Assembly (NCBI GenBank): GCA_002914805.1
Contig: JXTB01000315.1
Location: forward strand, 361,333-425,332
Source of the DNA: Parasponia andersonii
Lineage: Eukaryota > Streptophyta > Magnoliopsida > Rosales > Cannabaceae
Direction: 5' to 3'
Length of the DNA: 64,000 bases
In this document: one piece after another, positions 42,754 to 54,399 of the stretch
How positions within the stretch are numbered: position 1 is the first letter of the stretch
Layout: the number at the start of each line of letters is the position of its first letter
The notes under the pieces: model-generated
What the model saw: only the letters and a program-made list of their open reading frames with translations
The model's database searches: none
Told to the model about the DNA's origin: nothing
Translations under genes and position numbers: made by a program

Positions 42754-43642
42754 TTCGTCGTGTGATCTTGAATCTATGATATTGGTCAATGTCAAAAAGA
42801 AAAAATCAATCGTTGGGAGGAAAATGTGCGAAGTCGCATATTAATAATAACTAATAGCGCGATCCACTTTGAATAGATAATATGCGACCTATATTGATAA
42901 TAAGGAAATTTGATCAAGTTCCAAATGGGTAACTTGTAAAGAGAAAGAAAGAAATTTCTGAGTAGAGACTAAATAATTTATTTATTAGTTATTTAGTGTT
43001 TTTCCATTTTCACAATTAAAAATATTGAGATATTCTCACTTATTTATAAAAGGGTTTAGTCTTATTATTAATGATTTTACAATCACTTCATTATATACTT
43101 TTTTTGTAATTTTCTCTTTACTCTCACTTTAAATTTTAGAGAAATTTTTGTAATTTTTCAGAAAATAATGAAGAATAGTAGACGTAAATTTATCTTTTTG
43201 GGGGCTGAACTATGATAAAATTCTTATTTTTATTACGTTTTTTTATTTCTCAATTCGTTTTATACACAAACCACTCTCATAAATCTTAAAATTCATTGTT
43301 TACAAAATCTCCATCAACATTTACAATACATGTAGCTGTGATGCTAGTTTATAATTGTAGTATGATTTTGAGTGAATAAAGGAAGCAAAGTGATGATAGT
43401 ATGGTTAAGGGAAAGATGTAGTATCGGCTCAAGGTTGATGGACAAATAACTAAAGACAGAAATATTGAATTGCTTTAGATAAGATAGAAATAATGAATTG
43501 ATGAGATAAAGAAAGAGAACGAGTGGAGTTTTGGTTTCAAGAAAGAAAGAAAAAAGAGCTTTTTGTGTATTATATTGATAGCTAAACATTAAAGGCAATA
43601 CCTTAGATTATTACAAGGAGTAAATGCCTTTATAATTTGCCA
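42754..43642. other. sequence between segments X and Y, copy 1
   Basis: AT-rich; a minus-strand frame at 43344-43598 (84 codons) is hydrophobic low-complexity and not recognisable. This stretch has no counterpart in the second copy, where a retrotransposon lies instead. Confidence 0.45.
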
Positions 43643-44145
43643 GCTATGTGTCGTTTCCAAATGGAATAAAGCCTTGGGCATTGCCACTTCCTACTTGGTG
43701 CGAGGTGTAATGAAGGCTTGACACCTATGAGTATCATGTGTCACTTAACCGAGAATAGCAAATGGTCCAATCTAAATGTGGCACATTATAACTTGTGATT
43801 TGAGGTAGTTTCCCCACTCCAAGCTTGACAAATGTGCCAATACTATTATGAAATGTGGCATTGTAATGATGTGGCATAAAATCGATAATCTTCTAAATTT
43901 TCTCAATTGACTCCAAATTATATAATTATCACATTATTTGTGACTTAATATTTGAATTAATAACTAATTTTAAAAATTTTGTCACACTCCAAAAGATTAA
44001 ATCCCCTAAGCTATAATGAATGTAAAACGTTCGCTAAAACTCATTAATGTGAATTTTTCATAATAGAACTCATTAATGTGAATTTTTCATAATAGTCTTT
44101 AAATATATCTTGGAAGCACCATATTTCTAGAGAGAGAATTTCTTC
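43643..44145. repeat. duplicated segment Y, copy 1
   Basis: Starts gctatgtgtcgtttccaaat and includes ggaataaagcc, attgccacttcctacttggt, tagtttccccactccaagct; matches 57423-57885 closely and 57889-58165 partly. No gene. An internal 30-bp phrase, actcattaatgtgaatttttcataata, is tandemly doubled at about 44039-44093. Confidence 0.85.
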
Positions 44146-44588
44146 TATTGGATGATCTATGAGAAAAGATGAAGCATCATTATTTTACAAGCATATCCCA
44201 ACTAAATTGGTACCTACCTATAAAATAATCTAATACTCTTCAAATCCAAAAAGAACGATCAATACCATTTATAGGCAAGCTCCAAATAGCAGATAGCTAA
44301 CTCTAGCAGGGTTCAAGATAATTATACTAAAACATTTCTATTAGATTAGTCCAACCCAAACAATACTTCACTAAAACCTTACTAGAGGAAAACTCGGTAG
44401 GAAAAATCTCTAGAAAGAGAAAAAAAAAAAAAAAAAAGTATGTTGCATGTGAACAACAAATTTTGGAATTTAGCTTGAACATTGCCTAGATTGAACATTC
44501 TGATATCTTGCTTGTTAATGAAACTTTTTGCCGGGATGAATTTCAGTTTTGAATTTGCAGCTTCGTCACCATATACGTGCATGTTTTT

Positions 44589-44712
44589 ATTTATTTTTCA
44601 CGTATATAAGCCATGTCAATAGAGAGAGAATAATACTCATGCAAAATAAGATTTATTTTTCACGTATATAAGCCATGTCAATAGAGAGAGAATAATACTC
44701 ATGCAAAATAAG
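44589..44712. repeat. 62-bp perfect tandem duplication
   Basis: Units 44589-44650 and 44651-44712, apparently identical, each atttatttttcacgtatata ... catgcaaaataag. Recent, given its identity. Confidence 0.95.
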
Positions 44713-44889
44713 AAGTTAGTACAATGCAAATAAATAAGTATAGAAACTAATAAAAATTTTAATATTAGACTAATGCGGGCGAATATATCTGGTATAGAAT
44801 AAGCAAAATTATATTACAATAAAAAAAGGAATAATACGTGAATATGGCCACTGTAAAAAGCAAGCATAAACGATGCTTGATACATAAAA

Positions 44890-45170
44890 ATGCATAAAAG
44901 TGTGCAGTTTGTATTAACTGAAAATGACATACATGAAAAATGCATAAAAGTGTGTAGTTTGTATTAACTGAAAATGACATACATGAAAATGCATGATACA
45001 TGATAATTGTAAATGCATAAAAGTGTGCACAAACGATGCATGACACATGAAAATGCATAAAAATGTGCATAAAAAGTGCGCATAAATGACACAATTGAGT
45101 CCATGTGGAGACAATCAATATGACAGCATATAAGTGTGTAGTTTGCATTAACTGAAAATGCATACACATT
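44890..45170. repeat. ATGCATAAA-type tandem repeats
   Basis: Repeats of tgcataaaagtgtg(c/t)agtttg with attaactgaaaatgacatac, first as two units of 50 bp (44891-44940, 44941-44990), then as shortened and shuffled pieces to 45170. The minus-strand frames over it (up to 134 codons, rich in His, Cys and Phe) arise because the unit lacks minus-strand stops in one frame; I do not call a gene. Confidence 0.88.
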
Positions 45171-45686
45171 TTTTTAACTTAAGATAAAAGCCCAAAATAT
45201 TACATGAGCTGATTGAAACCAACCAATAGTTCCCAATCAAAGGGATGTTTGTGGTGTTATGCATAAACTTGAAATTGGTAAGTAATAAGAATTTACCTGG
45301 AATGACGGAGTTTATTGGGACTGAATTCTGAAGCCTGAGTTATTGCACAAGAAATAGATCGAACTTTGATTTCGAGTCTCAATCTTTTAGCTTTCGCCAT
45401 GTGCATGCATCACATACATAACATAATTCTTATAGAAAATAAAGAAGTGAGTACTAAATAAATAATATATCTTAAATATAGAAGAAACTTGAATAATTAT
45501 TTAGGACAAAATAAAAAATAATAATTTTTTTTTGTCATAATTCTTAACCCCCATTTTAAAAGAGTGAAAATTAGTCAGATTTGGACCAATATTATATAAC
45601 AACAAAGAATTCACAATAGTGATATTATTTACCTGCATAATATAATTCCTGTCAAAATAAGACAAGAAAAGTGATAATTAATGCTT

Positions 45687-46424
45687 AGTTTTAAGCTAAG
45701 ATGCATGATAGTAAAAATAATATATAAAAAGCATGTTTTGCTGATCATCATTTTTAGGTTTTAATCCTAGTTTTAAATGTGCCTAAATATAAACTTTTAG
45801 GCAAAATTTCTACATTTTTGTATTTGGCATATTTTTTAGAAACGAATTTTTTAAAAGTCCCCATAGTAGAGATTTTTAATTAATTTTTTTTAAATAAGAT
45901 AATATTTTTCTTTTGTAGAAATTGAAAAAGCAAAGAGAATAGACATGAGTAGAATTTCAAAACAATAATTTTTCAAGAAAAGAAATTAGCAAAGTATCGA
46001 GATGATTTCGAGAGTTTGGGAATATTGAAGAAACCTGATTTCCCTTAGATACTCCGCAGTTTTAAGCTAAGATGCATGATAATAAAAATAATATATAAAA
46101 AGCATGTTTTGCTGATCATCATTTTTAGGTTTTAATCCTAGTTTTAAATGTGCCTAAATATAAACCTAAAAAATTTCTACATTTTTGTATTTGACATATT
46201 TTTTAGAAAGGAATTTTTTAAAAGTCCCATAGTGGAGATTTTCAATTAATTTTTTTTAAATAAGATAGTATTTTTCTTTTGTAGAAATTGGAGAAGCAAA
46301 GAGAATAGACATGAGCTGAATTTCAAAATAATAATTTTTCAAGAAAAGAAATTAGCAAAGTATGGAAATGATTTTGAGATTTTGGGAATATTGACGAAAC
46401 CTGATTTCCTTTAGCTACTCCGCA
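45687..46424. repeat. ~370-bp direct tandem duplication
   Basis: Unit 1 45687-46057 and unit 2 46058-46424, each beginning agttttaagctaagatgcat and ending agatactccgc / agctactccgc. Few differences. No coding frame. Confidence 0.92.
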
Positions 46425-46448
46425 GTATAGTCACTTTTTAATATTCTA

Positions 46449-47382
46449 GGGTGTTCTTTTGTGATTGGATTAGAAAGAAATTAATAAAGAGCAAGAATAC
46501 TTAAGTAATGATAAAAACTTAAGTAGTAATAAATAAGATAGTGATAGAAAATATAGAAAATTGTAGCAAGACAATTTCACGTGTCAAAAAATTTTTACGT
46601 CTTTGATAACTTAATTAACAAGTAAATAGGTGTAGGTGATTTCAATATTTATTATCATGTGTTAAATAGTCAATGTTTCTGACATAGTGATACTAGTCAT
46701 ATGATCAAAAATAAATAAAAAGATAATTAATTTTCTAACACGGATAATTCCAGCTATTCGGTCAAAAATATAAATAAATATTACTAAAAAATAAATAATT
46801 AAAAAGTTAAATCTTTGACACATATGATTCTAACTATTGTGTCAAATATTAAAAAAAAAATAAAAGTATCAAATTTAACGTGAATGATTTCAAATAAGGG
46901 TCATATATACTATAACTCAGCTGGCTAAACAACTCAGAATCACGAGTCTATGAGTATTTAAAGTATAAAATTTAAATATTAGCTATTATATTAGTTGATA
47001 AACACTATAAAGATCTGAAACATGAGAAATTGATCCGAAGAGTAGTTAGCATCCAAAATTTATGAAATTAGAAGTTGGAATAATGATTAGTTTTGTGACT
47101 AGATTAATCACAAAATTTAGATTTGTAGTAAAATAAAACTAGTGAAATTTGAGTATAAATTAATATAGTAAATAACCATATTAATATGATTTTAATAGTA
47201 AGAAAAAAGAGACCAAGAATTGTTCTTAGAGTTAATAACTAAAAGGAACTAGGAGTTGGTAATTCTTAGCAAAGAAAAAGAAATGTGATAATGGCTTGGA
47301 TGGAAAACGAGAAATATGGTAACGATGATGAGGACTATTGAACAAAGAGAATGGCCAAGGGCCAATTTTTGGAGCTAACTGT
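46449..47382. repeat. duplicated segment X, copy 2, ending at a retrotransposon
   Basis: Matches 41977-42753 and stops at ggagctaactgt, exactly where the GC-richer LTR-like sequence TGATACATGTGCGGG begins. The continuation of the duplicated unit (segment Y) is found on the other side of the retrotransposon at 57423. Confidence 0.8.
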
Positions 47383-47383
47383 A

Positions 47384-48460
47384 TGATACATGTGCGGGTG
47401 ATGGAAGTGTTAGAGCTGTTCTTACCAACCATCCACTTGTCTTCAAACTGTTGGTACTAGTCCTACCAACTATCCATGTGTCCAAACTGTTGATGTTGTT
47501 CCTACCAACTGTGCACGTATTCTCGCTATCTCATGATGCTTTTGATCTCACTCCAGATCGAAGAGGCGGGGGTGGCCACCTGTAAAGACTCTCCGATGCT
47601 TAATTCAGATATTTACTCTCGAGATTAAATAACAAAGACTAAGTTTCTTTTGTTCGTAAAGTTTTTTTTTCTATCTCTGTGTGTGTTTTCGGGGAGATGT
47701 ATGGCATATATATATAATCCTGTAATCGGGAACTTGGCGGCTCTCAATCCTAGGATCGAGTACCCTTTTCTCATCATGACTTATTCTGGAAATCACTGGG
47801 CAAGGTCACCGTAATTCCCCTTACATTGTCGTGATCTGCTTTCCAACGTCCCCTACGGTGCGAGCCTGGCAAAGGCGAGGCTTTGACAACCCGCCGTCCT
47901 GTCGGGACGGTTTGCCCAATGCGCACACCTACTCAGGATCACATTGAATACCCTGTCTGGGTCTGGAGTGGCGCGCTGCCCCCAATAATCTTCTGGCGGA
48001 AGATTCTTAAGGCTTCTGACCCCCAGCTGTCGAGACAAGAATAAGATTGGACCGAACCCGTCTAGAGTCTAGGATAGATTCGGCCCTGGCTTGCGATAAC
48101 CAATGGGCCCAAGTCGTATCACGTGCGACTTATGTGGCTTTCAAACGACACTCTTGGACATTTGTCGAACGGTGTGTCCCCTGCCATTTGTTTCACCACT
48201 TAATCATCCACGTAGCGCACGATCTAGGAGTGGGCCCCACAACTACCATCATTTCCCTATTTGATGGATATGCAACCATCAAGTGAGGAAATTATGCCTC
48301 CAGTTCACCAATTCCAAGGGTACGCATGTCTCATTGCTGTCATTATTTCCTAGTTACTGAAGTTGACACATGCCAACTCGTGCCACGACTTTTTCAAATT
48401 TTTGAAATTTTAACACTTCTGATTTCCTCGCACTGTTCTCCTCCAGGGAAGACTTATCAG
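47384..48460 (-). repeat. LTR-like left end of Tat-like element (upper limit uncertain)
   Basis: Starts TGATACATGTGCGGG (would be ...CA-3' on the minus strand). It holds short tandem units beginning taccaac at 47423, 47464 and 47503 (periods 41 and 39 bp) and a minus-strand TATA-like run attatatatatatgcc (about 47705-47720), compatible with a 3' LTR promoter. I cannot place the upper border: no clear polypurine tract is obvious and there is no second LTR to compare with. Confidence 0.5.
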
Positions 48461-48466
48461 CTTCTC

Positions 48467-48480
48467 CTCTATAAAAAATC
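48467..48480 (+). promoter_or_regulatory. candidate TATA box for the antisense ORF
   Basis: ctctataaaaaatc on the plus strand, followed by a pyrimidine-rich leader (ctttctttctttcaaaatctccagctttctc), lies about 120 bp before the start of the plus-strand coding similarity. Suggests that the antisense ORF had its own promoter; sequence context only. Confidence 0.4.
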
Positions 48481-48589
48481 GTACTTGTGCTCATCTCTTA
48501 CTTTACCAAATCCCCAAGTGCTAATACTTTCTTTCTTTCAAAATCTCCAGCTTTCTCAAATTTTAGGGTTTCTGGATCTTCCTTTTTCT

Positions 48590-51500
48590 AGAAACTTTTG
48601 CTTTCTTTGATCGCACCCACGATAATAGCTTCGAACCAGAGTCAGAAGCTCCGCCCTGTTGTGGATTCCGGGTTAGGATCATTGAAGAGGCAGCTCTGCT
48701 TCCCTGGTGGAGTCACCTTACAAAGGGTCGAGAGTCCGGTAGACTGGTACCTTTGCCCCTCTGCCCCCAAAAGCTCCATTGTTTTGGGAAAGAAGCACCT
48801 GGAATGGTTGCGATTTCCCCTTCTTCCCCTAATCCATCAATTCTTCAGCCTGATGGGGATTTACCCGATACAGGTGAATGCAAACGGGGTCATGATCTTG
48901 ATGGGGCTCTTTGCTCTGTCGGTTCTCCTCAATATGCACATCGACCTAGAGATTGTCATCTATGCCTACAAGCTCACCTTCATCCCCAAAAGGAGCTCTT
49001 ACTCTACTTTCTATCTCTAGCCGCTTCCGGGGCGCCATGTTTTCTGGGGCTTGCCGAGGTCGGACAAGCAATGGGCTTCTCACTCCAGGCTGTATGCCGT
49101 TGGAGGGGTGTGGTGCTCTCACTGGATGAACGGGGAGCATTTCCAAATTTTCCAACCTTTTCTGCAAAGTAAGTACTGAGTTGTGTTTTGATTTTTGGGA
49201 CTGCGTGCACTTTGTCCATTTTTGCTCATGATATCTGGCCTCGTGCAGCCTCTGTGGAGGAAAGCAGGTTCGAGCCATGGTTGTCAAGTCATTGTCTTCG
49301 GATCCTCTGGGGATTGCCGACACATTCAGGCCATTCTGAATCCCAAGTGATGAACATGATGTCGAGGATGGTCTCGTATCTCCCCTTTTTGCTGGATACG
49401 TGGGTCGTCACCAAGCACCTTCGGAGCCAACTTGACATTTCAGCTCTGAACCGATTCTACCAGGATGAGCAGAGTCGCATCACCATAGTGGGTCGTCAGA
49501 TCACGGCCTCGAGCTAGCTAGCTAGTCCCAATGACCTGGTGGCACTGACCAATCATGAGCTTGAAGAGGCGGGGAAGCTCGTGACCGAGGAGTGTGTCAG
49601 GTTCCGAAGTGAGGAAGCCACTGCCCCCAAGAAGGTTATGGGTGAGTTTATTTCGTGCCCTAAGCTTTGTCGATTAGGTCATGGCTGCGTTCTAATCGCA
49701 TCATTTGCTCTTGCAGGTTCATATGCTGGCCCTTCGGCAGATCTCTCCACAACCAAGGTCCCCACCGGTCGGCGTCTGGTGGTATCTTCTAAGGACGAGG
49801 CCGGGGGGCAGGGAGTTGTCACCCCAAGAACAAGCTTAGACGATGAGCTGGAGGGTCTATTTGTGTCTGAGGATGATGCGCTCGTTGTGCCTTCTCCTGA
49901 GGCAGGCAGGCCCGCGACCCGAGAGACGCCGGTCGTGATGATAATGTATGGCAAAGGGGTGCCTTCGAGCCTGCCAAGGGAGCTCGTTGTGCCGGCTCCG
50001 GCTCGAGGACGAGCGTGGGGTCCGGTTTTGCTTGCTTCCATGGAGAAATTACCGAGCTCAGTGGGGAGACTCCCAGGCTGAAGTCTCGCCTGTCTTTTCC
50101 TCCTCTGGTCCCTGAAACAAGGTCGTGAAGTCGACCCGTCCAAGGGGGAGGAAAATCCGGTGGGGAAGAGAGGCAAGATCGCCCCCTTTTCAGACAGTGA
50201 CGATGGCAGGGCTATCCTGACTGTCATAAGGAGGAGAAGGTCCACGCGTGGCGGCCTATCCGAGCTTGTTGATCAAGATAAGACCGAAAAATTACAGCCA
50301 CACGGGTCTCCAAGTGAGGTGGTTGTCATGGTCGCTAAAGTAGCAGCGGTCACGGGAGCTTCTTCTGCTAAGGATGTGCCACCTCTAATTGTCGTCAAAA
50401 GTGCACTTAGAGACTCTCCATCTTCTATCGTCCCCACCTCCCCTACTTTAAGAGCGTCAAAAGAAACTACTGGAGTGCGTTTGGTAGAGGGAAAGGTATC
50501 CTCGTAGTTGGTAGGGTGGAGGCACGTTTCTCGGACACGTATGATGCCCAAGGAGAGGGTCCAGTCGCAGAGTTCGAGCTGGAGATGCTCTCCCTAGAGA
50601 ACGTAGGTCTCGTTACTGGCTGTAGCATTGCAAAGATTTAGCTCATCTAACCATCATCTCCATGCTTTCGGCATCTTTGATGAATACTAACACCCTCATT
50701 TTATATTCTGTAGCTAGTCGCTATTCAGTCTTTCTACTCTTCTCGTGTCGGTGAGCTGACCAGGCAACTGAATGCCCGTGTTGTAGTGGCCGAGCAGAGC
50801 AAGTCGCCCTTGCCTCATTGAGGGCGGACTTCGACCTGTATCAGAGCCTAGACGAGGCTAAGGTCAGCAGTGCGGTGGCTCATGCTTTGAGCGTCGAGAG
50901 AGCCATATGTGAAGAGCTGGTCACCAAGTTAGCCGAGGCGGGGGGGAAGGTCCAGTCTCTCGAAGCCAAGGTTCCGGGTCTGCGCTCAAAGGCCGAGGGT
51001 GCCAGGTTGGCCTAAGATGAGCTCAAAGTCAAAGAGCAGGAGCTGCAAAGCACAGGTGCTGAGATGGGGCTGGCTTTTATTGCTCGTGACAAAGCCGTCG
51101 ATGAGGCTAAGGAGGCGAGGAAAGTTGAAGCGAAAGCCAAGTTAGAAGCCCATCCCTACAGCGCAGACTCGATCGGTCCAACGAGGTAATCTGGCATCTC
51201 TATTTGGATCACTGTAAACTGATGGAAGCTCATGTAGAGCTGACTCGCAAGCGCGATGAAGACCCTGCCGATATTAACACTCTTTTGATAAACTTGTCAT
51301 AGCGGCAAGCGAAACTCAGGCTGGCGGCACTAAAAGATAGGCTGACAGATATAGAGAAGCTGAAGATGAGGCACCAGAGGTAGGTGGACATTCTTTCTGT
51401 GGAGAGCTATAGGTCTGGCTGGGAGAATAAGGAATTTGAGGGCCATACGGAGGTGGTGACGCCAGACTAGTTCAGTGAGCAGAAGGGTGTCGAGAGGGAC

Positions 51501-51830
51501 CATTACTCCGTTGGGTACTACATGCAATAGCTACGGGACGAGATTAACATCGCGTACCCTGGTGATGTACTAAAGATGCTCGATAAAGAGAATGGTGTGT
51601 CCTCTACATCTGCCTCGGTCGCCAAAGAGATTGTACCTATTTCTGACCTGCCAGAATAAGCCACAGAAGTTCCTGAGAGTCAGTCTGGTCCTGGTGCTTT
51701 AACTGGCGGAGGGTCAAGTGCGATTGTCTTATCTAGCGATGACTCCAAGCCCGATATACTGCTCCCTGCCGAAGCTGAACCAAGTGCCGAAGTCAGCATT
51801 GCTCCCCCTGCTGTAGGTAATTAGGGCCCC
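48590..51830 (+). pseudogene. antisense ORF of Tat-like element (Transposase_28-like domain plus coiled coil), broken
   Basis: Plus-strand pieces: RVESPVDWYLCPSAP and FPLLPLIHQFFSLMGIYPIQ, then NANGVMILMGLFALSVLLNM (48720-48945), recalling the plant 'putative gypsy type transposon' domain (Pfam Transposase_28, usually FPL...FF...YGI...QLNPNS...FV.LCE). A further frame covers 49539-50081, with an acidic/Ser-rich middle (DELEGLFVSEDDALVV) and a possible intron (49646-49717, GTGAG...TTGCAG). A strong heptad-like helix follows at about 50810-51150 (SVERAICEELVTKLAEAGGK, VKEQELQ, DKAVDEAKEARK). Stops and shifts at about 49019, 50082, 51015 and later. Function of this protein class is unknown. Confidence 0.65.
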
Positions 51831-51839
51831 TCACTCTTT

Positions 51840-52530
51840 TGTGTACTTGTAAAGTACTAACAGTATAGTGTAAAGCTGACCTTTATTGCAAGGATCTGTT
51901 TAAATAATAAAAACGGCGTACTTTTCTCACGTTTATTCTGTTTTTCTTCTTCTATTGCCTACATTCGTGGTCAGGGTCAGATATTATATACGATGCCATT
52001 CTCTTGTCAGCGGTTTTAGCCGACCTCTAGGTATGGCCTAATCATATATGATTTAGAGTTATTAGTGAATCCTCTCCATGCTATAACTGACAAGATTAAC
52101 TCCGGAGATTAGGATGTGAGTTCCGGCTCGTCCGGCTTTAAGGATGTATAATTACTGTTATGACTTGTCTTAGTAGAATTTGATCCGCGTATATGATTGT
52201 ACTTCTCTGACCCTAAATGGGAGCACACTAGGAACCACTCCAAGGGTTGGTTGATTCTTGCTTGGACCCATCGATGCAAAAGAAAAGGCCTAGGCTCGGC
52301 TCTCACCGGGAGCAAACAGGGTGTTATCAATCTGACGTGTCCTTGCGAGTTCGTCCAAGACCTGTTTCTGACAGATAAAGATACTGGGTCTGTGTCCCTG
52401 TCGACCACGCACTCTATAATTTAAGTATTAAAAAATAGAATTTGGTTTTGATTTTTGTATTTATGTTTGGAAGATTATACGCCTGGTATCCTACGTAACT
52501 TATTTGGGTCTGCTTCCAATGGGCAGACCC
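51840..52530. other. non-coding spacer of the Tat-like element
   Basis: Short frames only; no recognisable product. Downstream of the antisense ORF; contains gaataataaaaacggc (about 51905), a weak polyadenylation-like context for the plus-strand ORF. Confidence 0.4.
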
Positions 52531-52536
52531 TATAAG

Positions 52537-52681
52537 GTCTACTTCTAATAGGTAGACCCTGGCCCTATTTACATTCAGCCTACGTGTAGCTACGGTGCTC
52601 TCTGGGGAGGGTTTACTTCTAATGGGTAGAACCTGGCCCTATTTACTTTTCGCTTACGCATAGCTAAGGTGCTCCCTAAGA
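52537..52681. repeat. ~74-bp tandem duplication
   Basis: Two units with ggt(c/t)tacttctaat(a/g)ggtaga and tggccctatttac, ending ggtgctc(t/c)ct. A weaker third piece precedes at about 52508. Confidence 0.85.
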
Positions 52682-52769
52682 CAGGGGTGTTATCGCTCAA
52701 TTCTTCCCCATCATGCAGGTATTTCTTGAGGGTCGGCAGCAAGTTTTGTTGCGTGACCTGTTGCCCTTC

Positions 52770-53180
52770 GTACTTTCTCTCTGGTCATCGACAAACATTT
52801 TATTGCACGATGTGATCCCCGTAGTACAATCTTTAATGAGGTCTACTGGCAAGCATTCTATTGCACAGCTTGCCCCTCTTCGTACGTTTTCTCGAGCCAT
52901 CGGCAAGCATTTTATTGCGCGATATGATTCCCATAGTACGATCTTTATTGAGGTCTGCTGGCAAGCATTTTATTGTGCAGCTTATTCCTCCTTGTACGTT
53001 TTCTCGGGCCATCGGCAAGCATTTTATTGCACGATGTGATTCCCATGGTACGATCTTTATTGAAGTCTGTTGGCAAGCATTTTATTGTGCAGCTCGTTCC
53101 TCTTTGTACGTTTTCTCAGGCCATCAGCAAGCATTTTATTGCACGATGTGATTCCCACAGTACGATCTTTATTCGTGCAA
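52770..53180. repeat. 112-bp tandem repeat array in Tat-like element
   Basis: Units begin at 52770, 52882, 52994 and 53106 (period exactly 112 bp), the last partial. Each unit is itself two related half-units of about 58 and 54 bp that share ggcaagcattttattg. Because 112 is not a multiple of three, similar peptides recur in shifting frames on both strands; these ORFs are artefacts. Confidence 0.95.
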
Positions 53181-53289
53181 ATAGTTTAAGGGGTCTGGCA
53201 CTAGAGGCAAACCTTTTTACATAGCAAACTAGTGGGTAAGTCCATGTAGCAGACATATTGATTTGTTTTGGAATCGGGCTATTTAATAA

Positions 53290-54310
53290 TACAAGCATTT
53301 ACATGTGTCTCACACGTGGTATTTCTTCAAGTGCTGGGCATTCTAAGTGCTGGGTAGGCTGTTCCCGGTTTTGAGTTCTTTTAAGATGTATGTACCATTG
53401 TCGAGCGCTTTGATCACCTCGTAGGGTCTGACCCAGTTTGAGTCTAGCTTCGAGGAATTCTGTGTTCTGATCTTCAAGACCCAATCTCCAGCGTTAAACC
53501 GGTGAGCGTTGATCTTTTTTGCATAATAAGATCTGGCTTGCTAATGGTACGAGGTAAGATGGATCAAACTCATGTCTCTCGTTTCTTCAAAGAGGTCTGT
53601 GTTGTGGCTTAGTTGTTCCTCGTTCAATGAGGCCTCTTTTACCACTTCGAAGCGAAGGGTCGGGAGGCCAATTTCAGTCGGGATCACCGCCTCTGACCCA
53701 TAGACCATGGCAAAGTGTGTTCTTCTCGTTGACCTCCGCTCCGTGATTCGGTGGGCCCACACGACGGCTGGTAACTCTTCTAACTACTTTCCTTTTGCCT
53801 CTTGCAAGTTCTTTTTAATATTGCTGAAGATGGCCTTGTTCGTTGCCTCCGCTTGGCTATTCTCCTGAGGGTAATTTACAGATGAGAAGCTGAGCTTTAT
53901 GTCATACAAATCACACAGCTCCTTGACTTTGGCGTTTTGGAACTGTGTGCATAGTCAGCATGTATCTCTTTCGGGATTCTGTACTGACAGATTATGTTTT
54001 TCCAAATAAAGTTAATCATGTCTGTCTTATTGACGGTTGTGTAGGCTTCAGCTTCCACCCATTTCATGAAATAGTCGATGGCTAGTAAGACATGCCTCCT
54101 TCCCTCAGGGCTTCTGGGGAGCTCTCTGATGATATCTAGACCCCATTTAGCGAAGGGCCAAGGAGTTATGTTCGAATGGAGCTCTTCTGCAGGTTGGCGT
54201 TTCAGGGGGGCGAACCTGTAGCACTTATCACATTTCTTGACAAACTGAGCCACCTCGGTCATCATGTAGGGCTAGAAGTATCCAGCCGTTAAGGCCCTGT
54301 GGGCAAGGCT
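53290..54310 (-). pseudogene. integrase of Tat-like element (broken)
   Basis: Minus-strand HHCC-type finger end (VKKCDKCYRFAPLKRQ), core KWGLDIIRELPRSPEGRR with first Asp, second Asp region EIHADY followed by a shift, third acid in NSQAEATNK, then VWAHRITERRSTRRTHFAMVYGSEAVIP and a C-terminal part with NAGDWVLKIRTQNSSKLDSNWV (53290-53540). Stops at about 53540, 53770 and a frameshift near 53950. This is the usual end of the pol polyprotein. Confidence 0.82.
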
Positions 54311-54399
54311 CTGCCTACCAGAGTGGTTGCCACACACTCCCTCATGGATTTCCTCCATCAGTTTCTGCGCCTCTATGGGGCCTACGCACCTCAGCATCG

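Noticed and set aside
44765..45169. Minus-strand 134-codon ORF rich in His, Cys and Phe
   Set aside because: It lies entirely on ATGCATAAA-type tandem repeats; three overlapping frames give the same shuffled peptides, so it is a repeat artefact.
49679..50245. Minus-strand 188-codon Ser/Pro-rich ORF in the Tat-like element
   Set aside because: Pol of the element ends far to the right; this frame is the antisense of the acidic middle part of the plus-strand ORF and has no recognisable domain.
52713..53224. Several overlapping 60-108 codon ORFs on both strands
   Set aside because: They arise from the 112-bp tandem repeat, which lacks stops in several frames.
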